Source: Hominimerdicola alba 8 (GTDB lineage Bacteria > Bacillota > Clostridia > Oscillospirales > Ruminococcaceae). From it: DNA of 64,000 nt. Of the stretch, positions 25,334 to 36,200 are shown piece after piece. Position 1 is the stretch's first letter; each line of letters starts with the position of its first letter. A model generated the notes under the pieces. The model saw only the letters and a list, made by a program, of their open reading frames with translations. It ran no database searches and had not been told where the DNA came from. Position numbers and translations under genes: made by a program. Location: contig NZ_ADKM02000130.1 of the NCBI RefSeq assembly GCF_000178155.2, positions 161,162 through 225,161 of the forward strand, in the 5' to 3' direction.

Positions 25334-26842
25334 ATGTTAAGGATAGCTAATACCGAAAACGGAAAGGTACGCGGTCTGCCTGCCGCTGACCCAAGAATAA
25401 CATCTTTCAAGGGCGTGCCTTTTGCCGCACCGCCTGTCGGTGAGAACCGCTGGCGCGCACCTCAGCCCTGTGCTGACTGGCAGGGCGTGCGTGAATGTTT
25501 TGAGTTCGCCCCCATCTCCATGCAGGACAGACCGGGCGTGGGTACAGATATCTACTGCCGTGAATGGCATGTTGACCCCGATATACCCATCAGCGAGGAC
25601 TGCCTCTACCTGAATATCTGGACGAACGCCAAGTCAGCCGATGAGCGCAAACCTGTGCTGGTGTGGTTCTTCGGCGGGGGATTTCAGTGGGGCTATACCT
25701 CCGAGATGGAGTTTGACGGCGAACGCCTTGCAAGGCGCGATATCGTGGTGGTGTCGGTCAATTACAGGCTGGGCGCGTTCGGCTTTATGGCGCACCCTCA
25801 GCTTACTGAGGAACAGCCCGATGCCCCGTGTAATTTCGGCAGTCTTGACCAGCAGGCGGGACTCAGATGGGTGCGCCGCAACATCGCGAATTTCGGCGGC
25901 GACCCCGATAATATCACCATAGCAGGTCAGTCGGCGGGCGGCGGAAGCGTCATGGCGCAGATGGCTTGCAAAGAAAATGCAGGCGATTTCAAAAAAGCAG
26001 TCGTTATGAGCGGCATGTTCGGCAGTCCCTACGATGTCAACAGCTTTTTCATTCCCCAAAGCCTTGAAGAAGCAGGAAAAAAGGGCGAGCGCCTGTTTGA
26101 ATACATGGGTGTCAGCACCCTCGAAGAAGCCCGCAGACTTGATGCCGACTTTATCCGCCAAAAGTATTCCGAACTGAGGAATAAAGGCGAGATGTTCTTC
26201 ACCATCGTGCAGGATAACAAGTTCAGCACAGGCGACCCGATGGCGGCTTTCAAAAACGGCACAAGGAACCGCGTCCCCGTCATGGCGGGCAATACAGGTG
26301 ACGAGTTTATTGAGTTTCTCCATGCCGATAACGAAGAACAGCTTGAAGCACTGGCGGCAGACTGCTTCGGTGATGTGTCTGACGATTTTCTCGCTTTCCC
26401 CGAAGCACATAAGACCTGCGGCGGCGGCTTCGCACCCGTTTCAGCCCCCGAACTCGGCGTAAAATCGGCATATCTTGCAGAGGATAAACTCCCCGACAGC
26501 CGCCCCTGCTACTATTACAGGTTCGTTCCCGATATACCGGGCGACGATCACCCGGGTACTTTCCATTCGGTCGATCTGTGGTTCTTCTTTGAAACTCTCG
26601 CCAAGTGCAGCCGCCCCTACGAGGGCAGGCACTACGACATCGCCCGACAGATGTGCGATTACTGGGCGAATTTCATCAAAACGGGCGACCCCAACGGCTT
26701 TGACATCAACGGCAATAAACTACCCGAATGGCGATGCTACACCGACAGCGACCGCGCCGAGATGGAATTCACCCCCGACGGCGCAAAGCCCGCGACCGAG
26801 AACAGCGCTTTCACGAGATTTCTGCTTGATAATATGAAATAA
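25334..26842 (+). CDS. Type B carboxylesterase
   Basis: A 502-residue alpha/beta hydrolase of the carboxylesterase/para-nitrobenzyl esterase family. Landmarks are FKGVPFAAPP, EDCLYLNIW, FFGGGFQWG (oxyanion hole), the nucleophile elbow GQSAGGGSV (Ser200) and the catalytic His in GTFHSVDLWFFFET. There is no signal peptide, so it is cytoplasmic. Beside a GH43 gene 22 bases downstream it may deacylate imported xylan fragments; that role is inference. GAGGAGTTGACAAT precedes the ATG. Confidence 0.9.
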   Translation: MLRIANTENGKVRGLPAADPRITSFKGVPFAAPPVGENRWRAPQPCADWQGVRECFEFAPISMQDRPGVGTDIYCREWHVDPDIPISEDCLYLNIWTNAKSADERKPVLVWFFGGGFQWGYTSEMEFDGERLARRDIVVVSVNYRLGAFGFMAHPQLTEEQPDAPCNFGSLDQQAGLRWVRRNIANFGGDPDNITIAGQSAGGGSVMAQMACKENAGDFKKAVVMSGMFGSPYDVNSFFIPQSLEEAGKKGERLFEYMGVSTLEEARRLDADFIRQKYSELRNKGEMFFTIVQDNKFSTGDPMAAFKNGTRNRVPVMAGNTGDEFIEFLHADNEEQLEALAADCFGDVSDDFLAFPEAHKTCGGGFAPVSAPELGVKSAYLAEDKLPDSRPCYYYRFVPDIPGDDHPGTFHSVDLWFFFETLAKCSRPYEGRHYDIARQMCDYWANFIKTGDPNGFDINGNKLPEWRCYTDSDRAEMEFTPDGAKPATENSAFTRFLLDNMK

Positions 26843-26864
26843 AAGGCAAAAAGGAGGATATTCA

Positions 26865-28265
26865 ATGTCAAAAAAACAAGCATTCAACCCCTATCTGCCA
26901 AGCTGGGAATATATCCCCGACGGCGAACCCTACGTTTTTGGCGACAGAGTGTATGTTTACGGTTCACACGACAAGTGGAACGGATATGTGTTCTGCATGG
27001 GCGACTATGTATGCTGGTCTGCACCGCTGAACGATCTGGGCAACTGGCGCTATGAGGGCGTTATTTACCCCAGAAACGCCGACCCCATGAACAAGGACGG
27101 TCACATGTGCCTCTACGCGCCCGATGTAACAGTCGGTCCCGACGGCAGATACTACCTCTATTACGTGCTTGACAAAGTCGGCGTGATGTCGGTGGCTGTC
27201 TGTGATGAACCTGCGGGCAGGTACGAATTTTACGGCTACGTACACTATAAGGACGGCACTCGTCTCGGCGAAAGAGAGGGCGATGAACCCCAGTTCGATC
27301 CCGGTGTGCTGACTGAGGGCGGCATTACTTATATGTACAGCGGCTTCTGCGGCATCGGTGACAAGTCCCGCACAGGCGCAAAGGTGGTCACTCTCGATAA
27401 GGACATGCTGACCGTCATTCACGAACCGACCGTTGTCGTGCCGGGCAGCTGCTACAGCGAGGGTACAGACTTTGAAAAGCACGCATTCTTCGAGGCTTCG
27501 TCAATACGCAAGGTCGGGGATAAATATTACTTCATCTACTCCTCAGAGGTCATGCACGAACTCTGCTACGCTGTCAGCGACAGCCCCCTTGACGGCTTTA
27601 AATACGGCGGAGTTCTGGTAAGCAATACCGACCTGCACATAGACAGCTACAAGCCCGCCGATATGCCTACCTGTCGCGGTGCCAACAATCACGGCAGTAT
27701 CATTCAGCTGAATGATGACTGGTACATCTTCTACCACCGCCACACCAACGGCACATGGTTCTCACGTCAGGGGTGTGCCGAAAAGCTGACCCTTAATGCT
27801 GACGGAAGTTTCGATCAGGCAGAGATAACTTCCTGCGGACTCAACGGCGCACCGCTGGTCGGCAAGGGTGAGTATCCCTCTTATATCGCCTGCTGTCTGT
27901 TCACCGAAAAGCCCGAACTTTACATCGGTGACCTCAACGCCCCACGCATCGTGCAGGACGGCAGTGACGGTGACGAAGAAGAAGGCTACATCACAAACGT
28001 CCACAACGGCACGAATATCGGCTTCAAGTATTTCGACTGCAAGGGCATCACCAAATTCAGCGTGACCACCCGCGCCTACGGTCACGGCGTATTTCAGATC
28101 AAGACCGCATGGGACGGCGAAGTGCTGGGCGAGATAAAAGTCGAAGGCACCAACGTCTGGGTGACCAACAGCACCGATGTCGCTCTCCCCGACGGCGTGA
28201 ACGCTGTCTGGCTGACATTCAAGGGCGACGGCAGTCCTCAGTTAAAGTCTTTCACTCTGGGATAA
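26865..28265 (+). CDS. GH43 family beta-xylosidase/arabinofuranosidase
   Basis: A 466-residue glycoside hydrolase without a signal peptide, so intracellular. The five-bladed propeller shows the usual three acids: Asp in the N-terminal WEYIPDGEPYVFGDRVY region, Asp in YAPDVTV and the general acid Glu in FFEASSIRK. A C-terminal beta domain (about 330-466) resembles a carbohydrate-binding or accessory domain. Whether it acts on xylosides or arabinosides is not decided by sequence. AAGGAGGATATTCA precedes the ATG. It forms a pair with the esterase and has a related copy at 58991. Confidence 0.92.
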   Translation: MSKKQAFNPYLPSWEYIPDGEPYVFGDRVYVYGSHDKWNGYVFCMGDYVCWSAPLNDLGNWRYEGVIYPRNADPMNKDGHMCLYAPDVTVGPDGRYYLYYVLDKVGVMSVAVCDEPAGRYEFYGYVHYKDGTRLGEREGDEPQFDPGVLTEGGITYMYSGFCGIGDKSRTGAKVVTLDKDMLTVIHEPTVVVPGSCYSEGTDFEKHAFFEASSIRKVGDKYYFIYSSEVMHELCYAVSDSPLDGFKYGGVLVSNTDLHIDSYKPADMPTCRGANNHGSIIQLNDDWYIFYHRHTNGTWFSRQGCAEKLTLNADGSFDQAEITSCGLNGAPLVGKGEYPSYIACCLFTEKPELYIGDLNAPRIVQDGSDGDEEEGYITNVHNGTNIGFKYFDCKGITKFSVTTRAYGHGVFQIKTAWDGEVLGEIKVEGTNVWVTNSTDVALPDGVNAVWLTFKGDGSPQLKSFTLG

Positions 28266-28295
28266 TATCGGCACTATATTTCCGCGCTATAAAGG

Positions 28296-28330
28296 CAAAA
28301 AAATACCGCAGCCCCCACGGACTGCGGTAT
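28296..28330. terminator. Terminator between convergent genes
   Basis: ATACCGCAG (28303-28311) pairs with CTGCGGTAT (28322-28330). On the minus strand the stem is followed by TTTTTTTG, a strong terminator for the phosphoglucomutase gene. It may also end the GH43 transcript more weakly. Confidence 0.85.
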
Positions 28331-28347
28331 TATCATTTCAAATAAGA

Positions 28348-30069
28348 TCAGAAACCGAGTATCTTCTTGAAGTCTGCCTTAAGTGCAGCTTCGGTCTTCT
28401 CGGCGTCAGCCTTTGTTTCACCGATGGCGGTGTAGTAAGCCTTGATCTTAGGCTCAGTACCCGAAGGTCTGATGATGACGCTCGCACCCTGCTCAAGGTT
28501 GAACGCAAGAACATCTGACTTAGGCAGGGTCAGAACAGTCTTTGCACCTGTTGCGCAGTCGGTCTGCTCGCTTGCTGCGTAGTCAGCAACAGAAACAGTC
28601 TTAAGACCGCCGATCTCCTTAGGCGCATTTGCTCTCAGACCCGCCATGATCTCCTTCATCTTCTCCATGCCGCTGGCACCCTCGCACTGGAAGGATTCCT
28701 GACTGTGCATGTAGTTGCCGTACTGCTTGTAAAGTTCTTCCCTCGCCTGTAACAGAGTGATGCCCTTAGTGCGGTAGAATGCTGCCATCTCGCAGATCAG
28801 CATAGATGCCACAACAGCGTCCTTGTCGCGCACGTAAGAACCTGCCAGATAGCCGTAGCTCTCTTCAAAACCGAAGATGTATCTGTCAGCTTCATTGTCC
28901 TTTTCAAGGAAACCTATCTGCTCACCGATGAACTTGAAGCCTGTCAGCACGTTCCTCAGCTCAACACCGTATTCCTCAGCTATCTTGCAGCAGATGTCTG
29001 TGGTAACGATGGTCTTTACAGCAACAGGGTGCTTAGGCATAGTGCCCAGCGCAGTCCTCTCCTGACAAATGTATTTCAGCAGCATAGCGCCCACTTCGTT
29101 GCCCGAGAACAGCACATAGCTGCCATCGGGTGCGGGAACAGCGATGCCCACACGGTCGCAGTCAGGGTCGGTAGCCAGCAGCAGATCGGGCTTTACCTTG
29201 TCGCAGAGTTCCAGACCCTTAGCCAGAGCCTCTCTGATCTCAGGGTTCGGGAAAGGACAGGTGGGGAAGTTGCCGTCAGGCTTCTCCTGTTCGGGGACCA
29301 CAGTCACTTCCTTGATGCCGATCTTGTCGAGTATAGCGCGGACGGGCTTGTTGCCTGTGCCGTTGAGAGGTGTGTAAACTACCTTAAGACCGCTGTCAGC
29401 CACCAGATCGGTGTGTATGCCCTGTTCAGCCACCTTGTCGAGGTACTTGTCGATAACAGACTGATCTATGTACTCGATCATGCCGCTTTTAAGACCCTCT
29501 TCAAAGTCTATGACCTTAGCGCCGCCGAACATGGGAACATCGTTTATCTTGCCGATAACGGTATTAGCCGCATCAAGTGTTATCTGACAGCCGTCATCGC
29601 CGTATACCTTGTAGCCGTTGTACTTAGCAGGGTTGTGTGAAGCAGTTACCATAACGCCTGCCTGACAGCCCAGTTCCCTTACAGCCCATGACAGGCATGG
29701 TGTAGGCATAAGTTCGGTGTAGATGTAAGCCTTGATGCCGTTTGCCGCCATAACAGCCGCAGTAGCCTTTGCAAATACATCAGACTTGATACGCGAGTCG
29801 TAGGAGATTGCAACGCTGGGGTTCTTGTAAGTTTCGTTTACATAGTCAGCCAGACCCTGAGTAGCGCGTCTGATGGTGTAGATGTTCAGCCTGTAAGCAC
29901 CTGCGCCTATAACGCCGCGCAGACCGCCTGTGCCGAATTCCAGATCTCTGTAGAAACGGTCGAGTATAGCCTCGTCATCGCCCGCGATGGACTTCAGTTC
30001 CTCCTGAAGATCGGGATCATCGACTGCTTTCTCGCACCAAAGCTGATAGAGTTCATTTTCTTTGCTCAT
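28348..30069 (-). CDS. pgcA: Phosphoglucomutase/phosphomannomutase
   Basis: A 573-residue alpha-phosphohexomutase interconverting glucose 1-phosphate and glucose 6-phosphate, needed for polysaccharide and cell-wall sugar nucleotides. The phosphoserine loop is TASHNPAKYNG (Ser144), the metal loop DPDCDRVG, the sugar-binding loop GFEESYGY and the phosphate-binding RPSGTEPKIK at the C terminus. Length fits the PgcA branch of Bacillota. It faces the GH43 gene and has its own promoter at 30163-30190. Confidence 0.94.
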   Translation of the reverse strand: MSKENELYQLWCEKAVDDPDLQEELKSIAGDDEAILDRFYRDLEFGTGGLRGVIGAGAYRLNIYTIRRATQGLADYVNETYKNPSVAISYDSRIKSDVFAKATAAVMAANGIKAYIYTELMPTPCLSWAVRELGCQAGVMVTASHNPAKYNGYKVYGDDGCQITLDAANTVIGKINDVPMFGGAKVIDFEEGLKSGMIEYIDQSVIDKYLDKVAEQGIHTDLVADSGLKVVYTPLNGTGNKPVRAILDKIGIKEVTVVPEQEKPDGNFPTCPFPNPEIREALAKGLELCDKVKPDLLLATDPDCDRVGIAVPAPDGSYVLFSGNEVGAMLLKYICQERTALGTMPKHPVAVKTIVTTDICCKIAEEYGVELRNVLTGFKFIGEQIGFLEKDNEADRYIFGFEESYGYLAGSYVRDKDAVVASMLICEMAAFYRTKGITLLQAREELYKQYGNYMHSQESFQCEGASGMEKMKEIMAGLRANAPKEIGGLKTVSVADYAASEQTDCATGAKTVLTLPKSDVLAFNLEQGASVIIRPSGTEPKIKAYYTAIGETKADAEKTEAALKADFKKILGF

Positions 30070-30162
30070 ATAGATTCACCTCATCAAAAAATTTGCCCGC
30101 CGCGCGAGCGAATAATGTTTCCGTAAAAACGAAGTGCGGTTTGTGCGCACTTACACCTATAT

Positions 30163-30190
30163 ATTATACCATATTTAGAAAATTTGGCAA
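30163..30190 (-). promoter_or_regulatory. Sigma-A promoter of phosphoglucomutase
   Basis: On the minus strand TTGCCA (30185-30190) and TATAAT (30163-30168) with 16 bases between. The leader is about 85 bases. Confidence 0.7.
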
Positions 30191-30272
30191 GGGGAATAAT
30201 AGTTTTTTAACAATTATAAACGATTACCCGCGTGATTTTTAAAATTTCCACAAAAATTAATTCAGAACGCAC

Positions 30273-30301
30273 TTGAAAATTAGAAGTATTTGTGGTATAA
30301 T
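30273..30301 (+). promoter_or_regulatory. Sigma-A promoter of the lysophospholipase-comM unit
   Basis: TTGAAA (30273-30278) and TATAAT (30296-30301) with 17 bases between. Confidence 0.8.
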
Positions 30302-30380
30302 ACTAACAACAAAGGCGATGCCTTGCGTTAAAAATGACTTGAAAAACGATAAACATACCTGCCCCGAAGGAGGAATAACT

Positions 30381-31397
30381 ATGTCAAACAGCGAATACAT
30401 CACCGAAAAAAGATACTTCCCGTCAAGCGACAAGGGTAAACAGATATATTACGAGATATACACCAAGCCCGACTTTCAGCCGAAAGCGATAGTCCAGCTG
30501 GCACACGGCATGTGTGAATATGTGCGCCGCTACAGACCTTTTGCCCGCTGGCTGAACGATCACGGCTATCTTGTGGTGGGTAACGACCATCTCGGTCATG
30601 GCATGACTGCCGCAAAGCTGGCAGAAGAAAAAGACGGCATCATCGATCCCGCCGAGAATGACGAATTGGGCTATTTCTCCGAAAATAACGGCTGGCAGCA
30701 CTGCGTAGCCGATATGCACAGACTGACCCGCATCATGAAGAAGGAATATCCCGATCTGCCATATCTCATGTTCGCACACAGCATGGGCAGTCTGCTGGGC
30801 AGGGCTTATGTCACCCAATACCCCGATGAACTTGACGGCGTGATATTCAGCGGCACCAGCGGCCTGCTGGGCACCGAACCCGAACTGCTCCTCTATCTGG
30901 AAGGTCTTAAAAAAGCCAAGGGCGACAGATTCAGACCTCCCCTGACCGATAAGGCGATGTTCGGCAGATACGGCATCTACAACACCAAATCGGGCCGTGA
31001 CGGCGGCGGCTGGCTCAACCGCGATCTCGAAGCGGTCATGAAGTACGCACGGGATCCCTACTGTACTTTCAAGTTCACGGTCAACGGCTTTATAAATCTG
31101 GTCAGCGTTGAGCATTTTTCAAACCGCGACCAGTGGTTCGAGGAATACCCGAAAGAACTGCCCACCTACCTTATATCGGGCAGTAAAGACCCCGTGGGCG
31201 ACTGCGGCAAGGGCGTGCTCAAAGTCTATAACAAGATGAAGCTGTACGACTGCGATGTTGAGATGAAGATCTACAACGGCGCAAAACATGAGATCATCAA
31301 CGAACTTAACAAGGACGAGGTCTATAACGATGTGCTCGCCTTTTACGAGGGCGTGCTGTCCTGCGGAAAGGGTGAGGGCGAATGTACGCCAGAATAA
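30381..31397 (+). CDS. Alpha/beta hydrolase, monoacylglycerol lipase/lysophospholipase type
   Basis: A 338-residue cytoplasmic hydrolase. It shows LAHGMCEYVRRYRPFARWL and NDHLGHGMT, typical of the serine aminopeptidase/lysophospholipase-like S33 group, the nucleophile elbow AHSMGS (Ser134), an Asp in GSKDPVG and a His in NGAKHEI. It would hydrolyse acylglycerols or lysophospholipids. GAAGGAGGAATAACT precedes the ATG at 30381. Its end overlaps comM by 16 bases. Confidence 0.85.
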   Translation: MSNSEYITEKRYFPSSDKGKQIYYEIYTKPDFQPKAIVQLAHGMCEYVRRYRPFARWLNDHGYLVVGNDHLGHGMTAAKLAEEKDGIIDPAENDELGYFSENNGWQHCVADMHRLTRIMKKEYPDLPYLMFAHSMGSLLGRAYVTQYPDELDGVIFSGTSGLLGTEPELLLYLEGLKKAKGDRFRPPLTDKAMFGRYGIYNTKSGRDGGGWLNRDLEAVMKYARDPYCTFKFTVNGFINLVSVEHFSNRDQWFEEYPKELPTYLISGSKDPVGDCGKGVLKVYNKMKLYDCDVEMKIYNGAKHEIINELNKDEVYNDVLAFYEGVLSCGKGEGECTPE

Positions 31398-32911
31398 ACA
31401 GTCTGGGTCTGCTGGGGCTGAACGCATTCCCCGTGACCTGTGAGATAGAATGCTCGGAGGGCATGGATTCTTTCGATATCGTCGGTCTGGCAGATATCTC
31501 GGTAAAGGAGAGCCGCGAGAGGATACGCTCGGCTTTCCGCAGCTGCGGCATGAATTTCCCCGAAGCGAGGGTGCTTGTAAATCTCGCGCCCGCCGATGTC
31601 AAAAAGACAGGCGCAGTGCATGACCTTGCCATAGCGGTGGCAGTGCTGAGGGTCATGGGCATATCCGATAACGAGTATATGCAGCGTTCGGCTTTTATAG
31701 GCGAGGTGGCGCTCAGCGGCGAGATAAGACCGATACAGGGCGTTCTGCCCATGACCATACTTGCAAAGGAACAGGGCATGCAGCGCATATTCGTGCCGCT
31801 GGATAACCTGCGCGAAGCATCGGTGGTCGAGGGTATAGACTGTCTGGGTGTCGGTTCGCTGGGTGAACTGGTCTACCACCTGACAGGCAGGGCAGAGATA
31901 GTCCCCGCACTGCCCTACAGACCCGAACAGGTGTCATATTTCGGTGAACTTGATTTCGCTGATGTGCGCGGACAGACTTTGGCTAAACGTGCCCTTGAAG
32001 TCGCGGCGGCAGGCGGTCATAATGTGCTGATGGTCGGTTCACCCGGTTCGGGCAAAAGTATGCTGGCAAAGCGCATGCCGTCTATCCTGCCCGCCATGAC
32101 CTTTGAAGAGTCGATAGAAACGACCAAGATACATTCGGTCGCCGGTCATATCGACAAGAATGCTCCGCTGATAACGGTAAGACCTTTCCGCTCGCCGCAC
32201 CACACGGTCAGCACAGCAGGTCTTGCAGGCGGCGGCAGTATACCCAAGCCGGGCGAGATATCGCTGGCACATAACGGTCTGCTGTTTTTAGATGAAATGG
32301 CGGAATTTTCAAGGGCATCGCTGGAGATACTGCGTCAGCCCCTCGAAGACCAGCAGGTCACCATATCGAGGGTGTTCGGCAGTATCACTTACCCCAGTTC
32401 TTTCATGCTGATAGGTGCTATGAACCCCTGTCCCTGCGGATATTACGGCCACCCGACGCGCAAGTGCATCTGTTCGCATAAGCAGGTGGTAAATTATCTC
32501 AACAAGATAAGCGGACCTCTGCTGGACAGGTTCGATATACACATCGAAGCTGCGCCCGTCGAGTTTGCTGACCTGTCTGCCGCACAGAAAGAAGAACCGT
32601 CAGCGGATATCAGGGCGCGTGTGCAGAAAGCCCGCGATATCCAGACGAAGCGATATGAGGGCACAGGCATAACCTGCAACGCGCGTATAACGCCCGATAA
32701 ACTCCACGAATTCTGCCCGATGACCGAAAGCGCACGCAATAAGCTGGGTGAGGTCTTCGATAAGCTGGGACTTTCGGGGCGCGCCTACGATAAGCTGATG
32801 AAAGTATCCCGCACTGTGGCAGATATGGATAACAGCGACATAATAGCCGAAGACCATATCCTTCAATCGGTACAGTACAGAAGTCTGGACAGAAAATACT
32901 GGAGCGGATAA
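31382..32911 (+). CDS. comM: ComM/YifB family Mg-chelatase-like AAA+ ATPase
   Basis: A 509-residue protein. The N-terminal S5-fold domain (YARINSLGLLGLNAFPV) is followed by a AAA+ module with Walker A GSPGSGKS (219-226) and Walker B LLFLDEMAEF, then a Mg-chelatase C-terminal domain containing a zinc site (CPCGYYGHPTRKCICS). The family acts as a hexameric helicase that promotes branch migration during natural transformation in some bacteria. It overlaps the upstream hydrolase gene and precedes rpoB after 334 bases. Confidence 0.93.
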   Translation: MYARINSLGLLGLNAFPVTCEIECSEGMDSFDIVGLADISVKESRERIRSAFRSCGMNFPEARVLVNLAPADVKKTGAVHDLAIAVAVLRVMGISDNEYMQRSAFIGEVALSGEIRPIQGVLPMTILAKEQGMQRIFVPLDNLREASVVEGIDCLGVGSLGELVYHLTGRAEIVPALPYRPEQVSYFGELDFADVRGQTLAKRALEVAAAGGHNVLMVGSPGSGKSMLAKRMPSILPAMTFEESIETTKIHSVAGHIDKNAPLITVRPFRSPHHTVSTAGLAGGGSIPKPGEISLAHNGLLFLDEMAEFSRASLEILRQPLEDQQVTISRVFGSITYPSSFMLIGAMNPCPCGYYGHPTRKCICSHKQVVNYLNKISGPLLDRFDIHIEAAPVEFADLSAAQKEEPSADIRARVQKARDIQTKRYEGTGITCNARITPDKLHEFCPMTESARNKLGEVFDKLGLSGRAYDKLMKVSRTVADMDNSDIIAEDHILQSVQYRSLDRKYWSG

Positions 32912-33042
32912 GTACACCTTAACAGAAAATTTACACAAAATCTCATGAATGGTAATTGTAAAACTTTCGGGCTGTTTCATGAAAGGTTTTTGTGAAAAGC
33001 GGCGAAAATCGAAAATCGAATAATTTATAGGGCGTAAAAGTC
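32912..33042. other. comM-rpoB gap, no gene
   Basis: Gap 32912-33245 (334 bases) contains the rpoB promoter and a 170-base leader. I see no ribosomal protein L10/L12 genes, which often precede rpoB, and no attenuator that I can defend. A minor hairpin GAGGGTAAAAGACCCTTT is near 33131. Confidence 0.5.
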
Positions 33043-33071
33043 TTGACAAGGGTTGCAGTATGTGATATAAT
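33043..33071 (+). promoter_or_regulatory. Sigma-A promoter of rpoB-rpoC
   Basis: TTGACA (33043-33048) and TATAAT (33066-33071) with 17 bases between. The leader is about 170 bases long, so there is room for post-transcriptional control. Confidence 0.9.
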
Positions 33072-33245
33072 CTTATACTGTATCATAATGGATTTTTACG
33101 CCTGTTTTGTTGCCGAAATGTGACAAAAAGAGGGTAAAAGACCCTTTCGTGAGGTGCTTTTTGACCACTTGTCAAGTGCTGGAAAAAGCATGAGTCACAG
33201 AAAGTTAACAAAGATTTTGAAATAAATTAAGGAGTGATCGAGCCT

Positions 33246-36200
33246 ATGGTTAATGTCAAGGACGTAAGACTTGGTAAAAACACCAGAAAAAGCTTCGCCA
33301 AGATCAACGAAGTCCTGGAAATGCCTAACCTCATCGAGGTGCAGAAGAACTCTTACCAGTGGTTTCTGGATGAGGGTCTTAAGGAGGTCTTCAGGGACGT
33401 TTCGTCGATCACAGACTACAACGGCAATCTGGAGCTGACTTTTGTCGGCTACCGCTTTGATGAAAACTCAAAGTATACGATAGCCGAGTGTAAGGCGAGA
33501 GATGCAACGTATGCAGTTCCGCTGAGAGTTACCGCAAGACTCAACAATCTCGAAACGGGAGAGATCAAGGAGTCAGAGGTATTTATGGGCGAGTTCCCGA
33601 AGATGACCGACAGCGGTACATTCGTCATCAACGGCGCTGAGCGTGTCATAGTATCTCAGCTGGTGCGTTCACCGGGCGTTTACTATGCTTTTGACAAGGA
33701 CAAGACAGGTAAGGACCTGTTCAAGACCACCGTTATACCTAACAGAGGTGCGTGGCTCGAATACGAGATGGACTCCAACGATGTCGTTTATGTCCGTATA
33801 GATAAGAACAGAAAGATACCGATAACTACTTTTATAAGAGCACTGGGCTTCGGCACAAATGAGGAGATCGAGGCTACTTTCGGCGTTGACGAGCGTCTGA
33901 CTCAGACCATCATGCAGAAAGACCAGACCGCTAACCGCGAGGAAGCTCTGTTACAGGTATACCAGAAGCTCCGTCCGGGCGAGCCTCCTACGGTCGAGTC
34001 CTCCGAAACTCACCTGAACAATCTGTTCTTCGATGCCAAGAGATACGACCTGTCAAGATTCGGACGCTATAAGTATAACAAGAAGCTGGGCGTAGGTTCC
34101 AGACTGGTAGGTCATAAGCTGACAAGAGCCGTCGTTGCTCCCATGACAGGCGAAGTCCTCGCGGAAGAGGGCGACCTTATCAATTATGAGAAGGCTATGG
34201 AGATCGAAACTGCGGGCGTTAAGGAAGCGTTCGTTTCAGTCGAGGTCAAGGAGTATGAAACTGCTCCCACAGGCGAAACTGTTACCAGAATGGTAGATAA
34301 GGAAGTCAAGATCATAGGCAGCGGCATGGTAGATATGCAGGCTTATGTTGACTTTGATCCCGCTGAGTGCGGCATCAATGAAAAGGTCAGCTTTGCAGTC
34401 CTCAAAGAGATACTGGAAAGCACCGATGATGAGGAAGAACTGAAGGAAACCATCAGGACAAGGGCTGATGAACTTGTGCCGAAGCACATCGTTATAGATG
34501 ATATCGTGGCTACAGTTTCCTATTTCCTCAATCTCTGCGACGGCGTTGGCACAGTGGACGATATCGACCATCTGGGCAACAGACGTATCCGTTCGGTAGG
34601 TGAACTGCTCCAGAACCAGTTCCGTATCGGCTTCACCAGAATGGAAAGAGTTATCCGTGAAAGAATGAATATACAGTCGCAGGACAGCGAAGTCGTTACA
34701 CCTGCGGCACTGATAAATATAAGACCCATCACTGCGGCTATCAGAGAGTTCTTCGGTTCATCTCCTCTGTCACAGTTCATGGATCAGAACAACCCTCTTG
34801 CTGAGCTGACTCACAAGAGAAGACTCTCGGCACTGGGTCCCGGCGGTCTGTCAAGAGACAGAGCGGGATTTGAAGTCCGCGATGTTCACTACACACATTA
34901 TGGCAGAATGTGCCCAATAGAAACACCCGAAGGTCCTAACATCGGTCTGATCTCCTATCTGGCATCATTCGCAAGAATAAATAAGTACGGCTTCATCGAA
35001 GCACCTTACAGAAGAGTCGATAAGGAAACAGGCGTAGTTACCGACGAGGTAGTTTACATGACTGCTGATGTCGAGGATAACTTCATGGTAGCACAGGCAA
35101 ACGAACCGCTGACCGAAGACCACAAGTTCGCAAGGGCTAAGGTAAACGGCAGATACAGAGATCAGATCCTTGAGATCGAGAACGAGAAGATCGATTTCAT
35201 GGACGTTTCGCCTAAGATGGTCGTTTCTGTTGCGACTGCCTGCATACCTTTCCTCGAAAACGATGACGCGAACCGCGCACTGATGGGCTCGAACATGCAG
35301 AGGCAGGCTGTGCCGCTTCTCAAGACCGAGTCGCCTATCGTTGGTACAGGTATGGAGTACAAGGCTTGTATCGATTCAGGCGTTGCTGTAGTTTCAACTA
35401 AGGCGGGCGTTGTTGAGAGCGTTGACGCTGATAAGATAGTTGTCCGTGAGGACGACGGCAATATGCACACCTACGAACTGACCAAGTTCAAAAGGTCGAA
35501 CGCAGGTACCTGCACTAACCAGCGTCCTATAGTTGATAAGGGCGAACGCATCGAGGCTCACCAGATCATCGGTGACGGTCCCGCTACTTCAAACGGCGAA
35601 CTTTCACTGGGTAAGAATGCACTGATAGGCTTCATGACCTGGGAAGGCTATAACTACGAGGACGCAGTTCTGCTGAACGAGAACCTTGTAAAGCAGGATA
35701 AGTATACCTCTATACACATCGAGGATCTGGAAACCGAAGCAAGAGATACCAAGCTGGGACCTGAGGAGATCACAAGAGATATCCCCAACGTCGGTGAGGA
35801 CGCGCTGAAGGATCTGGACGAGAACGGTATCATCAGGATAGGTGCTGAGGTAAGATCGGGCGATATCCTGGTAGGTAAGGTAACGCCTAAGGGCGAGACC
35901 GAACTGACTGCCGAAGAAAGACTGCTGAGAGCGATCTTCGGTGAGAAGGCTAGAGAAGTAAGAGATAATTCACTTAAGGTACCTCACGGTGAGGCAGGTA
36001 CTATTATAGAAGTCAGAGTGTTCACCCGCGAGAACTGTGACGAACTTTCTCCCGGAGTAAACATGCTGGTAAGATGCTACATCGCACAGAAGAGAAAGAT
36101 CTCTGTGGGCGATAAGATGGCGGGTCGTCACGGTAATAAGGGTGTCGTTTCAAGAATACTCCCGCAGGAAGATATGCCTTTCCTCGAGGACGGTACTCCT

